Assembly (NCBI GenBank): GCA_041678605.1
Contig: JBAYNW010000004.1
Span: forward strand, 1 to 64,000
Source: JBAYNW01 sp041678605
GTDB lineage: Bacteria; Cyanobacteriota; Vampirovibrionia; Gastranaerophilales; Gastranaerophilaceae
Reading direction: 5' to 3'
Length of the DNA stretch: 64,000 nt
Made by a program: the position numbers and the translations under genes. A model generated the notes under the pieces. It was not told the DNA's origin. It saw only the letters and a list, made by a program, of their open reading frames with translations, and did no database searches. Within the stretch, counting starts at the first letter, position 1, and each line of letters begins with the position of its first letter. This document shows, piece by piece, positions 16,413 through 25,408 of this stretch.

Positions 16413-17462
16413 TCAACTTTTTTCTAATTCGGCCAGTTTTTTATATAGTTCGACTTCTTTGTCGGACAGCTTTTTAGGGATTGCGATTTTTATTTTCGCT
16501 TTCAAGTCGCCGAAACCACCGTCTTTTTTGGGTAAACCGAGTGATTTCAGCCTCAGAGTTCCGGAAGAAGTTCCGGCCGGAATTTTTATCCCGATGTTTC
16601 CGTGAAGAGTTTTAATGTCTTTTTTACAGCCCAAAACAGCCTGAGATGGCGTAATCTCAACCTCTTTTGTTAAATTCACACCCTCAACCTGATATTCTGA
16701 GTCTTTAATGTTAATTTTGAAATACAAATCGCCCTTGTTTCCACGGTTGTCGGTTTTCCCTTCTCCTTTTAGACGAATTTTCTGCCCCTCTTTTACTTCC
16801 GGCGGCAATTTTACATTCACCGATTTTTGCTCTGAAACTATTCCTGTTCCGCCACAGTGAGAGCAAAATCCTCCGCTTTGAGAACAATATGGGCATTTCT
16901 CCAAAACTTTAAACCGAACTAAAATGGGTTTTTTGCTGAATAAATCTTTGGCACTTACATTCAAAGTCTGATTTATATCCAAATCAGCCGGCCTTGCTTG
17001 AGGAGCCTGCCGGGGCTGTCTTTGAGCCTGCCCGAAATCAAAATTCTCGTACATATTGCTTCTGCGTGAGCTTGATTGTCTTGTTTGACGCCCTTGACCT
17101 GACATCATATCGCCAAAAAGTGAACCAAAAAAGTCGGAAAATCCCCCTAAGTCCTCAAACCCGAAACTTTGAGTTGTACCGCCTTGCCCAAAATTGAAGT
17201 TGAAATTTTCATAACCCGGAGGCGGTGTGAAATTGGCTCCATCTTGCCAGTTTGCACCCAAACTGTCATACCTTTGGCGTTTCGTTTTGTCAGACAAAAC
17301 TTCATAAGCTTCGTTCAGGTCTTTGAACTTTTGTTCGGCCTCGTTTGTTTTGTTTACATCAGGGTGAAATTTTCTTGCAAGCTTGCGATAGGCTGATTTA
17401 ATTTCAGCCGCCGTCGCTTCGCGTTTAACGCCCAGAATTTCGTAGTAGTCCTTGTATTGCAT
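16413..17462 (-). CDS. DnaJ/CbpA-like co-chaperone
   Basis: This 349-residue J-domain protein stimulates DnaK-type chaperones. The J domain covers residues 1-70, with the essential HPD in ARKFHPDVNK. A Gly/Phe-rich linker (about 75-135) and an Arg/Gln-rich stretch follow. A shortened zinc-binding region has only two CxxC pairs (CPYCSQSGGFCSHCGG) where DnaJ has four. The C-terminal substrate-binding domains follow, with PPEVKEGQKIRLKGEG. It is thus intermediate between DnaJ and CbpA. I choose ATG 17462; a TATAAT lies three bases upstream and there is no ribosome-binding site, so translation may be leaderless. Confidence 0.9.
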   Translation of the reverse strand: MQYKDYYEILGVKREATAAEIKSAYRKLARKFHPDVNKTNEAEQKFKDLNEAYEVLSDKTKRQRYDSLGANWQDGANFTPPPGYENFNFNFGQGGTTQSFGFEDLGGFSDFFGSLFGDMMSGQGRQTRQSSSRRSNMYENFDFGQAQRQPRQAPQARPADLDINQTLNVSAKDLFSKKPILVRFKVLEKCPYCSQSGGFCSHCGGTGIVSEQKSVNVKLPPEVKEGQKIRLKGEGKTDNRGNKGDLYFKINIKDSEYQVEGVNLTKEVEITPSQAVLGCKKDIKTLHGNIGIKIPAGTSSGTLRLKSLGLPKKDGGFGDLKAKIKIAIPKKLSDKEVELYKKLAELEKS

Positions 17463-17522
17463 AATATTATAATAATACAAAAATTCACAGTTTAGGGAAT
17501 AATTAATTATTTTTTTATATGT

Positions 17523-17528
17523 TAAAAT
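17523..17528 (+). promoter_or_regulatory. -10 box of the purSQL operon
   Basis: TAAAAT ends six bases before the purS ATG with no Shine-Dalgarno between. The transcript would begin at or next to the start codon. Confidence 0.45.
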
Positions 17529-17534
17529 AGTTTT

Positions 17535-17798
17535 ATGAAGAAATTTAGTGCAAAAGTTGTCGTCAAAATGAAACCGAATATCAAAGACGTTAAGGGCCTG
17601 ACTTTGAAACGTGCGGTTGAAAGCTTTATTCCGATTGAAAATCTTTCATGTAACGTTGGCGGTTACTATTTTTTTAAATTTAGTGCAAATAACGAGATTG
17701 AGGCATTAAAGACGGTCGAAAAAATTGCACGGGAAATTTTGTCAAATGAGGTTATTGAAACCTACGAGATTAGGACCTTAGAAGAGATTTATGAATAG
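17535..17798 (+). CDS. purS: Phosphoribosylformylglycinamidine synthase subunit PurS
   Basis: PurS is the small bridging subunit that joins PurQ and PurL in the fourth step of purine synthesis. The 87-residue protein has the family pattern FSAKVVVKMKPNIKDVKGLT, then YYFFKFSANNEIEALKTVEK and IARE-LSNEVIETYEI at the C-terminus. It is the first gene of a compact purS-purQ-purL operon and overlaps purQ by eight bases. Its ATG lacks a ribosome-binding site and sits six bases from a -10 box. Confidence 0.92.
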   Translation: MKKFSAKVVVKMKPNIKDVKGLTLKRAVESFIPIENLSCNVGGYYFFKFSANNEIEALKTVEKIAREILSNEVIETYEIRTLEEIYE

Positions 17799-18393
17799 TT
17801 TAAAAGTTGGGATAATTGTATTTTTGGGGACAAATTGTGAGCAGGATACCAGGCGTGCCTGTGAATTTTTTGGCTGGGATGCCGAATACATAAGGCAGGA
17901 TGATAAAATCGAAAAAAAATATGATTTAATTTTTATTCCGGGCGGTTTTTCTTATGGCGATCATATTTCGTCGGGGAGGATTGCAAAATTGTCACCGGCC
18001 GTCAAATCTTTGCCGGTCGGAAAAACAATGATTGTGGGAATTTGTAACGGGTTTCAAATCCTTTGTGAGGCTAAATTGCTCTCAGGGGCTTTGCTCGACA
18101 ACCAAAATATAAAATTTATTTCAAAAGTTGCCGATTTGGATTTTTGCAATGAACAGATTTCGCTCCCGATTGCACACCATCAGGGAAATTACACGGACGA
18201 TAATATTGACAAAAATCAGATATTAATGACCTACCAAAATAATGAAAACGGCTCCGATATGTCTATTGCCGGAATTTATGACAGAAAAAACAAAATAATC
18301 GGGATGATGCCGCATCCTGAGCGGGCGATTTGGGACGAATTGGGACTGACTGACGGCAGAAAGGTGTTTGAGTTTGTTAAAAACCAAATTTAA
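17791..18393 (+). CDS. purQ: Phosphoribosylformylglycinamidine synthase subunit PurQ
   Basis: PurQ is the class I glutaminase that feeds ammonia to PurL. GGFSYGDH near residue 51, the nucleophile elbow GICNGFQ (Cys near 87), LPIAHHQGNY near 125-134 and the HPE triad end (MMPHPERA) near 172-179 are all present. The length of 200 residues is slightly short for the 220-230 residue family. It overlaps purS by eight bases and purL by 26, indicating translational coupling. Confidence 0.94.
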   Translation: MNSLKVGIIVFLGTNCEQDTRRACEFFGWDAEYIRQDDKIEKKYDLIFIPGGFSYGDHISSGRIAKLSPAVKSLPVGKTMIVGICNGFQILCEAKLLSGALLDNQNIKFISKVADLDFCNEQISLPIAHHQGNYTDDNIDKNQILMTYQNNENGSDMSIAGIYDRKNKIIGMMPHPERAIWDELGLTDGRKVFEFVKNQI

Positions 18394-19957
18394 TTGTTTT
18401 ATAACCGAAAACGAGTTTGAATACGTTAAAAATAAGTTGGGCCGCGAACCCAACGATTTCGAGCTGTACCTTTTCAGTGCTGCGTATTCCGAACACTGCT
18501 CCTATAAACATTCAAGAGAACTTCTAAAACTTTTGCCGCGGGAGGGGGCAATTTTTCCGCATGAAAATGCAGGCGGAATTGAAATCGGCGAACACGCCAT
18601 TCTTTTCAAAATGGAATCCCACAATCACCCTTGTGCGGTTGAGCCGTTTAATGGTGCGGCAACGGGAGTCGGCGGGATTATAAGGGATGTTTTGGCTATG
18701 AACGCCCGTCCGATAGCCCTTTGTAATTCACTGAAATTTGGGACAAATAAGAAATTTTTGAATGGTGTAGTTGAAGGAATTTCTGTCTATGGAAACTCAA
18801 TCGGCACTCCGACTGTTTCGACAGAAGTTTTGCTTGATGATTGTTTCAGCGAAAATCCGCTTGTTAACGTCACGGCAATCGGCTTGGCTAAAAAATCCGA
18901 TATATTGACATCAAACACAGCAAAAGGCGGCTTGAAATTGGTTCTGGTTGGCTCTGCTACGATGCGTGACGGTATGGGAGGGGCTGCATTTGCTTCAAAA
19001 AAACTTTCCGACGAAAAAGCAGAAGATAAAATTTCAATTCAAATTGCCAACCCTTTTGAGAAAAAAAAGTTAATAGAAGCGTGTTTGGATATTTTCTCAA
19101 AAAAACTGGTTGTATCCTGTCAGGATTGCGGAGCAGCAGGTATTTTATCCTCGACAAGCGAAGTGGCGTACAAAAGCAATTGCGGGGTCGAAATCGACCT
19201 TAGCAAAATCCACATAGGCGATAAATCAATCAGGGACTTTGAAATAATGCTCTCTGAAACTCAAGAGAGAATGCTTTTTGTGGTTGAAGAAGAAAAAATT
19301 CCTGAAATCGCACGAATTTTGACAAAATTTCAGCTTGAATACTCAATTATCGGCGAAACAATCCAAAATAAAAAGTATTTAGTGAAAAATGGGGATAAAA
19401 TTTTAGCGGATTTGCCGACGGAGTTACTGGTAACTCCGCCAAAAGTAGAACTTAATTTTGGGGGAACGAATAATGTTGTCGGGCAGGTATGTCCGACCTA
19501 CTCTTCACCTTTCACCCTTCACTCCTCACTTATTTATGAACAATATGACCATACAGTCGGTGCAAGAACGCAATATCAGCCCGCTGCTAACCCTCAATTC
19601 AATTCACTTTGGATTTGGGAGGAAAATTGTTTTCTGGGAGTTTATACTTTTTCTGCCGTAATTCAAGAGAGGCCGTTTGAAGAGGTTTATGAAGCGATTT
19701 TGGCTGCGTCAAAATCGCTTCATAAGCAAGGATTTGAGCCTGCGGGAATTACAAATTGTCTTAATTTTGCAAATCCGGAAATTCCGCCTACAATGCATGA
19801 ATTTAAAGAAACAATTTTGGCTATAAAAAAGGCCTGCGAGGAGCTGAAAATTCCGGTTTGCTCGGGCAATGTGTCATTTTACAATGAGTATTCAGGCGGA
19901 AAAATCAAAAACACGCCGACGTTTACAATGCTGGGGATTAAGTATTCAAAGAGCTAA
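18368..19957 (+). CDS. purL: PurL (FGAM synthase) lacking the C-terminal domain
   Basis: PurL is the synthetase subunit forming FGAM from FGAR, ATP and glutamine-derived ammonia. The family start is clear: FSAAYSEHCSYKHSRE, SHNHPCAVEPFNGAATG near residue 83-97, and DCGAAGILSSTSEVA near 256. The second AIRS-type half begins at DHTVGART. The protein stops at residue 529 after FTMLGIKYSKS, where normal small-type PurL runs on for about 180-200 residues (about 740 total). A repeat-derived peptide occupies about 370-388. The start is TTG 18368, with AAAGGTG upstream and overlap with purQ. The missing end is replaced by the convergent tlyA. Activity is uncertain. Confidence 0.85.
   Translation: MSLLKTKFNCFITENEFEYVKNKLGREPNDFELYLFSAAYSEHCSYKHSRELLKLLPREGAIFPHENAGGIEIGEHAILFKMESHNHPCAVEPFNGAATGVGGIIRDVLAMNARPIALCNSLKFGTNKKFLNGVVEGISVYGNSIGTPTVSTEVLLDDCFSENPLVNVTAIGLAKKSDILTSNTAKGGLKLVLVGSATMRDGMGGAAFASKKLSDEKAEDKISIQIANPFEKKKLIEACLDIFSKKLVVSCQDCGAAGILSSTSEVAYKSNCGVEIDLSKIHIGDKSIRDFEIMLSETQERMLFVVEEEKIPEIARILTKFQLEYSIIGETIQNKKYLVKNGDKILADLPTELLVTPPKVELNFGGTNNVVGQVCPTYSSPFTLHSSLIYEQYDHTVGARTQYQPAANPQFNSLWIWEENCFLGVYTFSAVIQERPFEEVYEAILAASKSLHKQGFEPAGITNCLNFANPEIPPTMHEFKETILAIKKACEELKIPVCSGNVSFYNEYSGGKIKNTPTFTMLGIKYSKS
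19478..19530. repeat. Repeat-derived insertion inside purL
   Basis: GTCGGGCAGGTATGTCCGAC forms a family D-like hairpin at 19478-19497. It is followed by the short-period words TTCACCTTTCACCC and TTCACTCCTCACT. The translation is a Ser/Thr/Pro-rich peptide (CPTYSSPFTLHSS) between the two halves of PurL. The position is a linker, and the frame is open through it. Confidence 0.7.
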
Positions 19958-20750
19958 AAGCATTATCAACAACTTCTTGCACGGAAAAGTCTTTTGCGTC
20001 ACCTTTTGTCGCAAGATGAAGCAAGTATTCAATATTCCCCGATGGCCCCTTAATTGAGGAAAAAGTCAAATCTAACACTTTATAGGCAAGATTTTGGGCA
20101 AATTCTATCACACGATTTATTACATTGACATGAACTTTTTTATCTTTTACCACTCCGCCTTTATCGACAAGGTCTTTGCCTGCTTCAAACTGGGGTTTGA
20201 TAAGGCAAATAAGTTCGTGAAAATCGGGGTTTAAAAGTTTTTTCAGGTTTGGCAAAACTTTTTCGATTGAAATAAACGACAAATCCATCACAAGCAAGTC
20301 GGCGACCTCGTCATCTTGAGAATAAATATCGCTAAATCCGCAGTTTTTAATGTTTGTACGTTCAATCACCTTAACTCGTCCGTCACTTCTGATTTTCCAG
20401 GCCAATTGTCCGTATCCGACGTCAACGGCATAAATTTTTTTCGCTCCGTTCTGCAATAAACAGTCTGAAAATCCGCCGGTTGAGGCTCCTGCATCTAAGC
20501 AAATTCTGTCTTTAATTTTTACCTCAAAGGTTTTGAGTGCTTTTTCAAGTTTAAATCCGCCCCTTGAAACATAAGGCATTGTTTTTACTTCAACTTCAAG
20601 TTTTTTCTCAGGGTCAATTTGAAATCCTGATTTTGTGATAACCTCGTCGTTAATTTTTACACTTCCGGACAAAATTGCGGCGGACGCTTTGCTTTTGTTG
20701 TCAAAGTAACCCAAATCAAAGAGAATTTTGTCTAATCTTTCCTTTTTCAA
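19938..20750 (-). CDS. tlyA: TlyA-family rRNA 2'-O-methyltransferase
   Basis: This 270-residue protein is of the TlyA/hemolysin-A type, which methylates cytidines of 16S and 23S rRNA. An S4 RNA-binding domain covers residues 1-60 (RLDKILFDLGYFDNKSKA). An FtsJ-like methyltransferase follows, with LDAGASTGGFSDCLL near 80 (SAM site), AVDVGYGQL, VMDLSFIS and LIKPQFEAG. The end overlaps the end of purL by 20 bases. It starts in a four-base overlap with tatD, so tatD-tlyA are cotranscribed. Confidence 0.92.
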   Translation of the reverse strand: MKKERLDKILFDLGYFDNKSKASAAILSGSVKINDEVITKSGFQIDPEKKLEVEVKTMPYVSRGGFKLEKALKTFEVKIKDRICLDAGASTGGFSDCLLQNGAKKIYAVDVGYGQLAWKIRSDGRVKVIERTNIKNCGFSDIYSQDDEVADLLVMDLSFISIEKVLPNLKKLLNPDFHELICLIKPQFEAGKDLVDKGGVVKDKKVHVNVINRVIEFAQNLAYKVLDLTFSSIKGPSGNIEYLLHLATKGDAKDFSVQEVVDNAFSSLNT

Positions 20751-21520
20751 ATCCCAAAAACCTTTCTTGCATTTTGAGTTGTGGACTCAGCGACTTCATT
20801 AAACGAAATCCCCCTCAATTGTGCGATTTTTTCAGCCGCAAATTTTACGTAAGCCGGTTCATTCCTCTCTCCCCGGTGAGGTTCCGGCGTCAGAAAAGGA
20901 GCATCTGTTTCAAGCAAAAGATATTCGAGCGGAATTTTTTGGGCGATTTCGTGAACTTTTTTGGCGTTCTTAAAGGTTACTACCCCGCCCAGTGCAATAT
21001 AAAACCCACTTTTAATACACTCATTTGCAAATTCCAAACTCCCCGAAAAACAGTGCATAATAACGGGAATTTCGCCATTAATATTTTCCGTCAAAATGTC
21101 AAAGCAATCTTTATGTGCTTCCCTGTCATGGATTATGAGGGGCTTTTTTAAAGACTTTGCAATTTCTATCTGCTTTAAAAAAGCCCTTTTTTGCTCGTCA
21201 ATAAATGTTTTATCCCAATGATAATCAAGCCCGCATTCGCCGATTGCAACAACTTTTTTATCACCGGCAAGCTGAATAATCTTATCAAAATCTTCGTCCT
21301 TTGCATCTTTTGCCTCTGTCGGATGAATTCCCAAGGCACAGTAAACATTTTCATATTTGTTGGAAACTTCAATAACTTTTTCAAAAGAATTTCTGTCAAC
21401 GGAAGGGACAATTATTTTTTCAACGCCAAAACTTTGGGCATTTGAAACAACCGCATCTAAATCCTCAAATTCCGGCATATCTATGTGTGAATGAGTATCG
21501 ACCAGCCCGTAAGTCTTCAT
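20747..21520 (-). CDS. TatD-family metal-dependent hydrolase
   Basis: This 257-residue TIM-barrel hydrolase is of the TatD/YcfH DNase type. Metal ligands appear in VDTHSHIDM at the start, AIGECGLDYHWD near 93, IIHDREAH near 130, IMHCFSGS near 154 and LLETDAPFLTPEP near 203. The family acts as 3'-5' exonucleases in DNA repair or D-aminoacyl-tRNA quality control. It overlaps its neighbours on both sides by four bases, making a three-gene unit with the glycosyltransferase and tlyA. Confidence 0.92.
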   Translation of the reverse strand: MKTYGLVDTHSHIDMPEFEDLDAVVSNAQSFGVEKIIVPSVDRNSFEKVIEVSNKYENVYCALGIHPTEAKDAKDEDFDKIIQLAGDKKVVAIGECGLDYHWDKTFIDEQKRAFLKQIEIAKSLKKPLIIHDREAHKDCFDILTENINGEIPVIMHCFSGSLEFANECIKSGFYIALGGVVTFKNAKKVHEIAQKIPLEYLLLETDAPFLTPEPHRGERNEPAYVKFAAEKIAQLRGISFNEVAESTTQNARKVFGI

Positions 21521-23058
21521 TGAGAAATCTCTTCAATAACGCTGTTGTGGGTACTCGGGCTAAATCCTCTGCACGAATTCCACAAAAGAGTCGGAATGGC
21601 ACTGTTGGGAGTATTTGCGAATTCTTTATTGCAAAAACCTTTGACCATGTTTGTTGAACCGTCGATATTGGGTTTGAAATTCGAACAACACTGGCAAATT
21701 TTTAATACAAACCCGTAATCCGAGAGCTTTGTTGTTAATTCTGCTATTGCATCAACCATCCGGAGATGCGTGGAAGTCGTAAATTTCTTTTTCTTGAACA
21801 TAAATCGAACCTTTGCCAGACCGTTTTCGGAGATTAATTCAAGTTTGCAGACGATATTATTTCTGCCGTCTGTTACAGCAACATCAACGGTCAATTTCTC
21901 TGTATTGGCGGCAAAATCTCTTTTCCCTGTAATTTTATTTTTAATTTTTCGGTAAAGCGGGAAGTTCTTAAAAATGTGGCCGAGTGAGTACAACGGGTAC
22001 AAGAAAAGGTATATAAAATCTTTTGAATACAATTTTGAATTCAAGAGGCTTATTGAAAATCCGAGGATAAGCACCACAAAAGAAATCAAAACCGTTGAAA
22101 AGTCGGCCATAAAATAATATTTATAAGCGTTTTGCAGTAAGTAAATGTAAATAAGGATTACCAGCAGTGCATTTGGCGTCAAAAGTGACATCACGTGTTC
22201 ATTAAAGGCCAAGTTTTTTGTCCAAATCTGAGTAAAACAATTTTTAAACAAAGAAAGTCTGGCACTTAAAGAAGGGATTCTCAAATTGAACTCGTCAACA
22301 TTTATATAGGTTTTTATGTTCGGGTTGAAAACGCATTTAAAACCTATTTTTGACAAAAGCAAGCTGTATTTTAATTCCGTATTTATGTTTTGGAAATCTA
22401 TGCAGCCGATTTTTTCCATCAAATCCTGACGCATAACCAGTATATCGGAATCTATTATTGTCGCTAAGCCCATCAGGGAGCGGCTCTTCTGAAGAAAATT
22501 TGTATAATATTTGTGGAATGTAACTTTTATTTTTTGTCTTAAATTAAGATTTTCGCCTACAAGAATAGTGGAACCGCTTATGACCGGAGAATCAATGAGG
22601 GCGGAATTTATTGAGGATAAAAAGTCTTTTTCTACATATCTTGAGGCATCTAAAAATACGTAGGCATTGCAGTTTTGAACGGCAGATAATTTTTCAAGCA
22701 AAATTGAAATGGCCTGATCTTTGCCTACCGTGTCCTGATCCTTGATATTAAACACCTGAATAAAATTATCATTTACAAAAAGTTTCTCGGAATTATCACT
22801 GCAATTATCCAGAATGGCATAGGTAGAAAAGCTTTCCATCGGAAAATCCTGAGTTTTCAGCTGTTTTACCAAATTTTCCAGACTGACTTCGTTGTTGTGC
22901 GAATATATAACGACGCATAGATTATTTTTGTAGCCCATTGTATTGTATTTTTGCTGGATGCGAAACTTTCTGTCATTCAAATTTTTAACGGCCAAAACAA
23001 AAAAGCAGACCGAATAAATTGCGACATAAATATATAACAGGTTTAAAATTAATTCCAT
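21517..23058 (-). CDS. Membrane GT2-like glycosyltransferase with Cys-rich C-terminus
   Basis: This is a 513-residue protein. After an N-terminal membrane helix (about 4-24), residues 45-270 resemble family 2 glycosyltransferases: LCVVIYSHNNEVSLENLV, a DASRYVEKDF segment in the position of the metal-binding DxD, and a SELKYSLLL-like acceptor region. Two or three membrane helices follow (about 300-360). The last 150 residues form an extra soluble domain with a tight cysteine cluster (CQCCSNFKP) and later Cys in KGFCNKEF and NSCRGF, suggesting metal or iron-sulfur binding. GAGGG precedes the ATG. The substrate is unknown, perhaps an envelope polysaccharide. Confidence 0.7.
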   Translation of the reverse strand: MELILNLLYIYVAIYSVCFFVLAVKNLNDRKFRIQQKYNTMGYKNNLCVVIYSHNNEVSLENLVKQLKTQDFPMESFSTYAILDNCSDNSEKLFVNDNFIQVFNIKDQDTVGKDQAISILLEKLSAVQNCNAYVFLDASRYVEKDFLSSINSALIDSPVISGSTILVGENLNLRQKIKVTFHKYYTNFLQKSRSLMGLATIIDSDILVMRQDLMEKIGCIDFQNINTELKYSLLLSKIGFKCVFNPNIKTYINVDEFNLRIPSLSARLSLFKNCFTQIWTKNLAFNEHVMSLLTPNALLVILIYIYLLQNAYKYYFMADFSTVLISFVVLILGFSISLLNSKLYSKDFIYLFLYPLYSLGHIFKNFPLYRKIKNKITGKRDFAANTEKLTVDVAVTDGRNNIVCKLELISENGLAKVRFMFKKKKFTTSTHLRMVDAIAELTTKLSDYGFVLKICQCCSNFKPNIDGSTNMVKGFCNKEFANTPNSAIPTLLWNSCRGFSPSTHNSVIEEISQ

Positions 23059-23197
23059 ACCATACCCTCACTTAAAATTCTATTAGAAAACAAACATAAA
23101 TTCCACAAAAAATTAAAAAATGTAATATTAATAAATATTTTGTATCCATGCCATAAAATTTATGAGATACTTAGAGATAGAAAATAAGGAGAGAAAA

Positions 23198-24115
23198 ATG
23201 ACAGAATTTGTTTATATGGATGGAAAATACGTTGAAAAAGAAAAAGCTTCTCTTCCGGTTATGACGCATGCATTTTTATACGGAACATCTGTTTTCGAGG
23301 GAGTACGTGCTTATTATAATCCCGAAGAAAAGCAGTTATACGCTTTCAGAGTTCCGGAACACTTTGAAAGACTGTTGAGAAGTGCAAAAATTATGCGTAT
23401 GGACCCGAAAAACACAGTCAAAGAATTTTGTGAAATAACCAAAAAATTACTTCAAAAAAATAACTACACCCAAGATACTTACTTGAGGCCGACTTTGTAC
23501 AAATCGGCACAAAAAATCGGCCCATCACTGATTAACAATCCCGATTCATTTTTAATATTTACCCTTCCGATGGGCGAATATATTGATATTTCAAAAGGTC
23601 TGAAAGTCTGCGTTTCAAATTGGCGTAGGAACAGCGATAATGCAATTCCCCCACGTGCAAAGGTTTCAGGTGCTTATGCTAACACTGCTCTGATTATTTC
23701 CGATGCAAGATTGGCCGGATTTGATGATGCGATTGCACTTTCCGAAGACGGAACCGTTACGGAAGGTTCGGCAATGAACCTGTTTCTGGTCATGGACGGA
23801 AAACTTGTTACAACAAATACAACCGACAATATTTTACAGGGGGTTACAAGAAACACGATTATACAACTGGCTAAAGAAGTTATGGGACTTGAAGTCGTGG
23901 AAAGGGTAATCGACAGAACAGAGCTTTACGTCGCCGATGAGGCGTTTTACTGCGGAACAGGTGCCCAGGTAAGCCCGATTGTAAGTGTTGACAACAGAAA
24001 TTTGGGCGACGGAAAAGTCGGCCCTATCTCTCTTAAATTACAAAAACTTTACTTTGACGTTGTCAAAGGCCGTGTTCCTGAATATAGAAAATGGTGTATG
24101 CCTATTTATGATTAG
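23198..24115 (+). CDS. ilvE: Branched-chain amino acid aminotransferase
   Basis: This PLP-dependent fold-IV aminotransferase makes Leu, Ile and Val from their keto acids. The 305-residue protein shows the IlvE pattern: FVYMDGKYVEKEKA, HAFLYGTSVFEGVRAY near 27, and the cofactor Lys in PPRAKVSGAYANTAL near 155-165. EGSAMNLFLV and TDNILQGVTRNT near 195-225 and EAFYCGTGAQVSPI follow. I start at ATG 23198 with AAGGAG upstream. It overlaps the start of the MlaE-like gene by eight bases. Confidence 0.95.
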   Translation: MTEFVYMDGKYVEKEKASLPVMTHAFLYGTSVFEGVRAYYNPEEKQLYAFRVPEHFERLLRSAKIMRMDPKNTVKEFCEITKKLLQKNNYTQDTYLRPTLYKSAQKIGPSLINNPDSFLIFTLPMGEYIDISKGLKVCVSNWRRNSDNAIPPRAKVSGAYANTALIISDARLAGFDDAIALSEDGTVTEGSAMNLFLVMDGKLVTTNTTDNILQGVTRNTIIQLAKEVMGLEVVERVIDRTELYVADEAFYCGTGAQVSPIVSVDNRNLGDGKVGPISLKLQKLYFDVVKGRVPEYRKWCMPIYD

Positions 24116-24839
24116 TTTTTTCGGACTTTGTGTACAAAATCTGATATCAAGCATCAAGTACCTGTTTTCCAGACAAGTGCGGTTTTCAAGTGTGATTTCA
24201 CAGGCTGCGGCGATAAGTTATGATTCTCTGACAATATCTTTGATAATTGTTTTCATAGCGGCGGCGGTAATTGCGATACAGGTTTCAAAACAATTTTTGA
24301 TGTCAGGAGCGGACAGCTACATCGGCGGAACGATTACTATTATTATAATAAGAGAAATAGCACCGGGCTTTGCCGCACTTGCAATAGGTGCAAGGGCGGG
24401 AACGGCGATTAGTGCTGAAATAGCCAACATGCAGGTTACTTCTCAGGTCGATGCGATAAAAACATTAAAAGTAGACCCCGTTGGGTATTACTTCACTCCA
24501 AGGCTTATTGCGGCGGGTATTACCGTGCCGATGGTAGTTTTAGTCGCTGAATTAATAGGTATTGTCGGCGGAATGTTTGTCTGCTTTTTAACCATAAATT
24601 TACACCCTCAAAGATACATAAATTCCGTTTGGCTTTGGCTAAATACCAGAGATATTTATATAAGCCTTCTGAAAGCGTTTGTTTTCGGGATTGTCATTTC
24701 TCTTGTCTGTGCAACTCAGGGTTACACGACGCAGGGCGGTGCCAAAGAAGTCGGAATATCAACGACGCAGGCTGCAATAAAGTCCACAGTTTATATGCTG
24801 ATTGCGGATTTTGTCATTAATTTGATTTATTATCTCTAA
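24108..24839 (+). CDS. MlaE-family lipid ABC transporter permease
   Basis: This 243-residue inner-membrane protein is of the MlaE/YrbE type, the permease of lipid-trafficking ABC systems in diderm bacteria and plastids. It has about five membrane helices, the family motif IIIREIAPGFAALAIGARAGTAI near 80-103 (shortened here) and EIANMQVTSQVDAI near 105. The end region contains GYTTQGGAKEVG. No ATPase or MCE partner is in the window. Its presence supports a diderm envelope. The start overlaps ilvE, and the stop overlaps the convergent EF-hand gene by four bases. Confidence 0.9.
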   Translation: MISFFGLCVQNLISSIKYLFSRQVRFSSVISQAAAISYDSLTISLIIVFIAAAVIAIQVSKQFLMSGADSYIGGTITIIIIREIAPGFAALAIGARAGTAISAEIANMQVTSQVDAIKTLKVDPVGYYFTPRLIAAGITVPMVVLVAELIGIVGGMFVCFLTINLHPQRYINSVWLWLNTRDIYISLLKAFVFGIVISLVCATQGYTTQGGAKEVGISTTQAAIKSTVYMLIADFVINLIYYL

Positions 24840-25408
24840 GAATTGCTGCTGCTATCGCTACTGCCGCTGTTCATGTATTTATAGTCAAGAAGGCTTGACG
24901 AATTTGCAGAATTGGAAGTATCATCGCCGTAAAATACGGACATATTTGTTGCCGCCCTATTCGCAAATTCAGTCTTTTTCTTTTCCATGGCAGAAGTCAA
25001 TTTATAGGCAGAAATTTCTGCGGTAGTTACTTTGCCGTCACCGTTTGTGTCTATATCTGAAAAATGTTCCAAAACTTGACTTAGAGCATCACCCGATAAG
25101 CCCGAAGCAGCTCCTAGCTGGGTCAGTTGTGCCGCAGTAAGCCCCTGAGAGGATATTTGGTTTGTCAAATTGGAAAGTTCTGCCGAACTTAAAACACCAT
25201 TTTTGTCAGTATCCAAAGATGAAAAATTTGTTTGGATATAAGATGCAAAGGTTTGGTTTAATGATGATGTAAGACTGGTGTTTGACATAGCCGCTGCAAT
25301 ATTGGTGGGTGTTACCTGATTTGAATACGCATTGGAAATCAGCGAATATGTGCTTGTTAGCCCTGAATAAATTCCCGCAAACAGGGATGATCCGTTTAAT
25401 GTGCTCAT
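24836..25408 (-). CDS. EF-hand calcium-binding protein
   Basis: This is a 190-residue Ser-rich protein with two canonical EF-hand loops: DTDKNGVLSSAE at residues 66-77 and DTNGDGKVTTAE at 120-131. Both have the Asp/Asn ligands and Glu12. There is no Sec signal; the N-terminus is Ser/Thr-rich and the tail ends in a Ser/Asn run. It may be an exported or cytoplasmic calcium buffer or sensor; the role is unknown. AAGGAGATAAT upstream is a good ribosome-binding site. Confidence 0.82.
   Translation of the reverse strand: MSTLNGSSLFAGIYSGLTSTYSLISNAYSNQVTPTNIAAAMSNTSLTSSLNQTFASYIQTNFSSLDTDKNGVLSSAELSNLTNQISSQGLTAAQLTQLGAASGLSGDALSQVLEHFSDIDTNGDGKVTTAEISAYKLTSAMEKKKTEFANRAATNMSVFYGDDTSNSANSSSLLDYKYMNSGSSDSSSNS

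Noticed and set aside
16711..16896. Frames antisense to the dnaJ-like gene, uvrA, clpC and other large genes
   Set aside because: They are shadows of strong genes with all domain motifs on the other strand.
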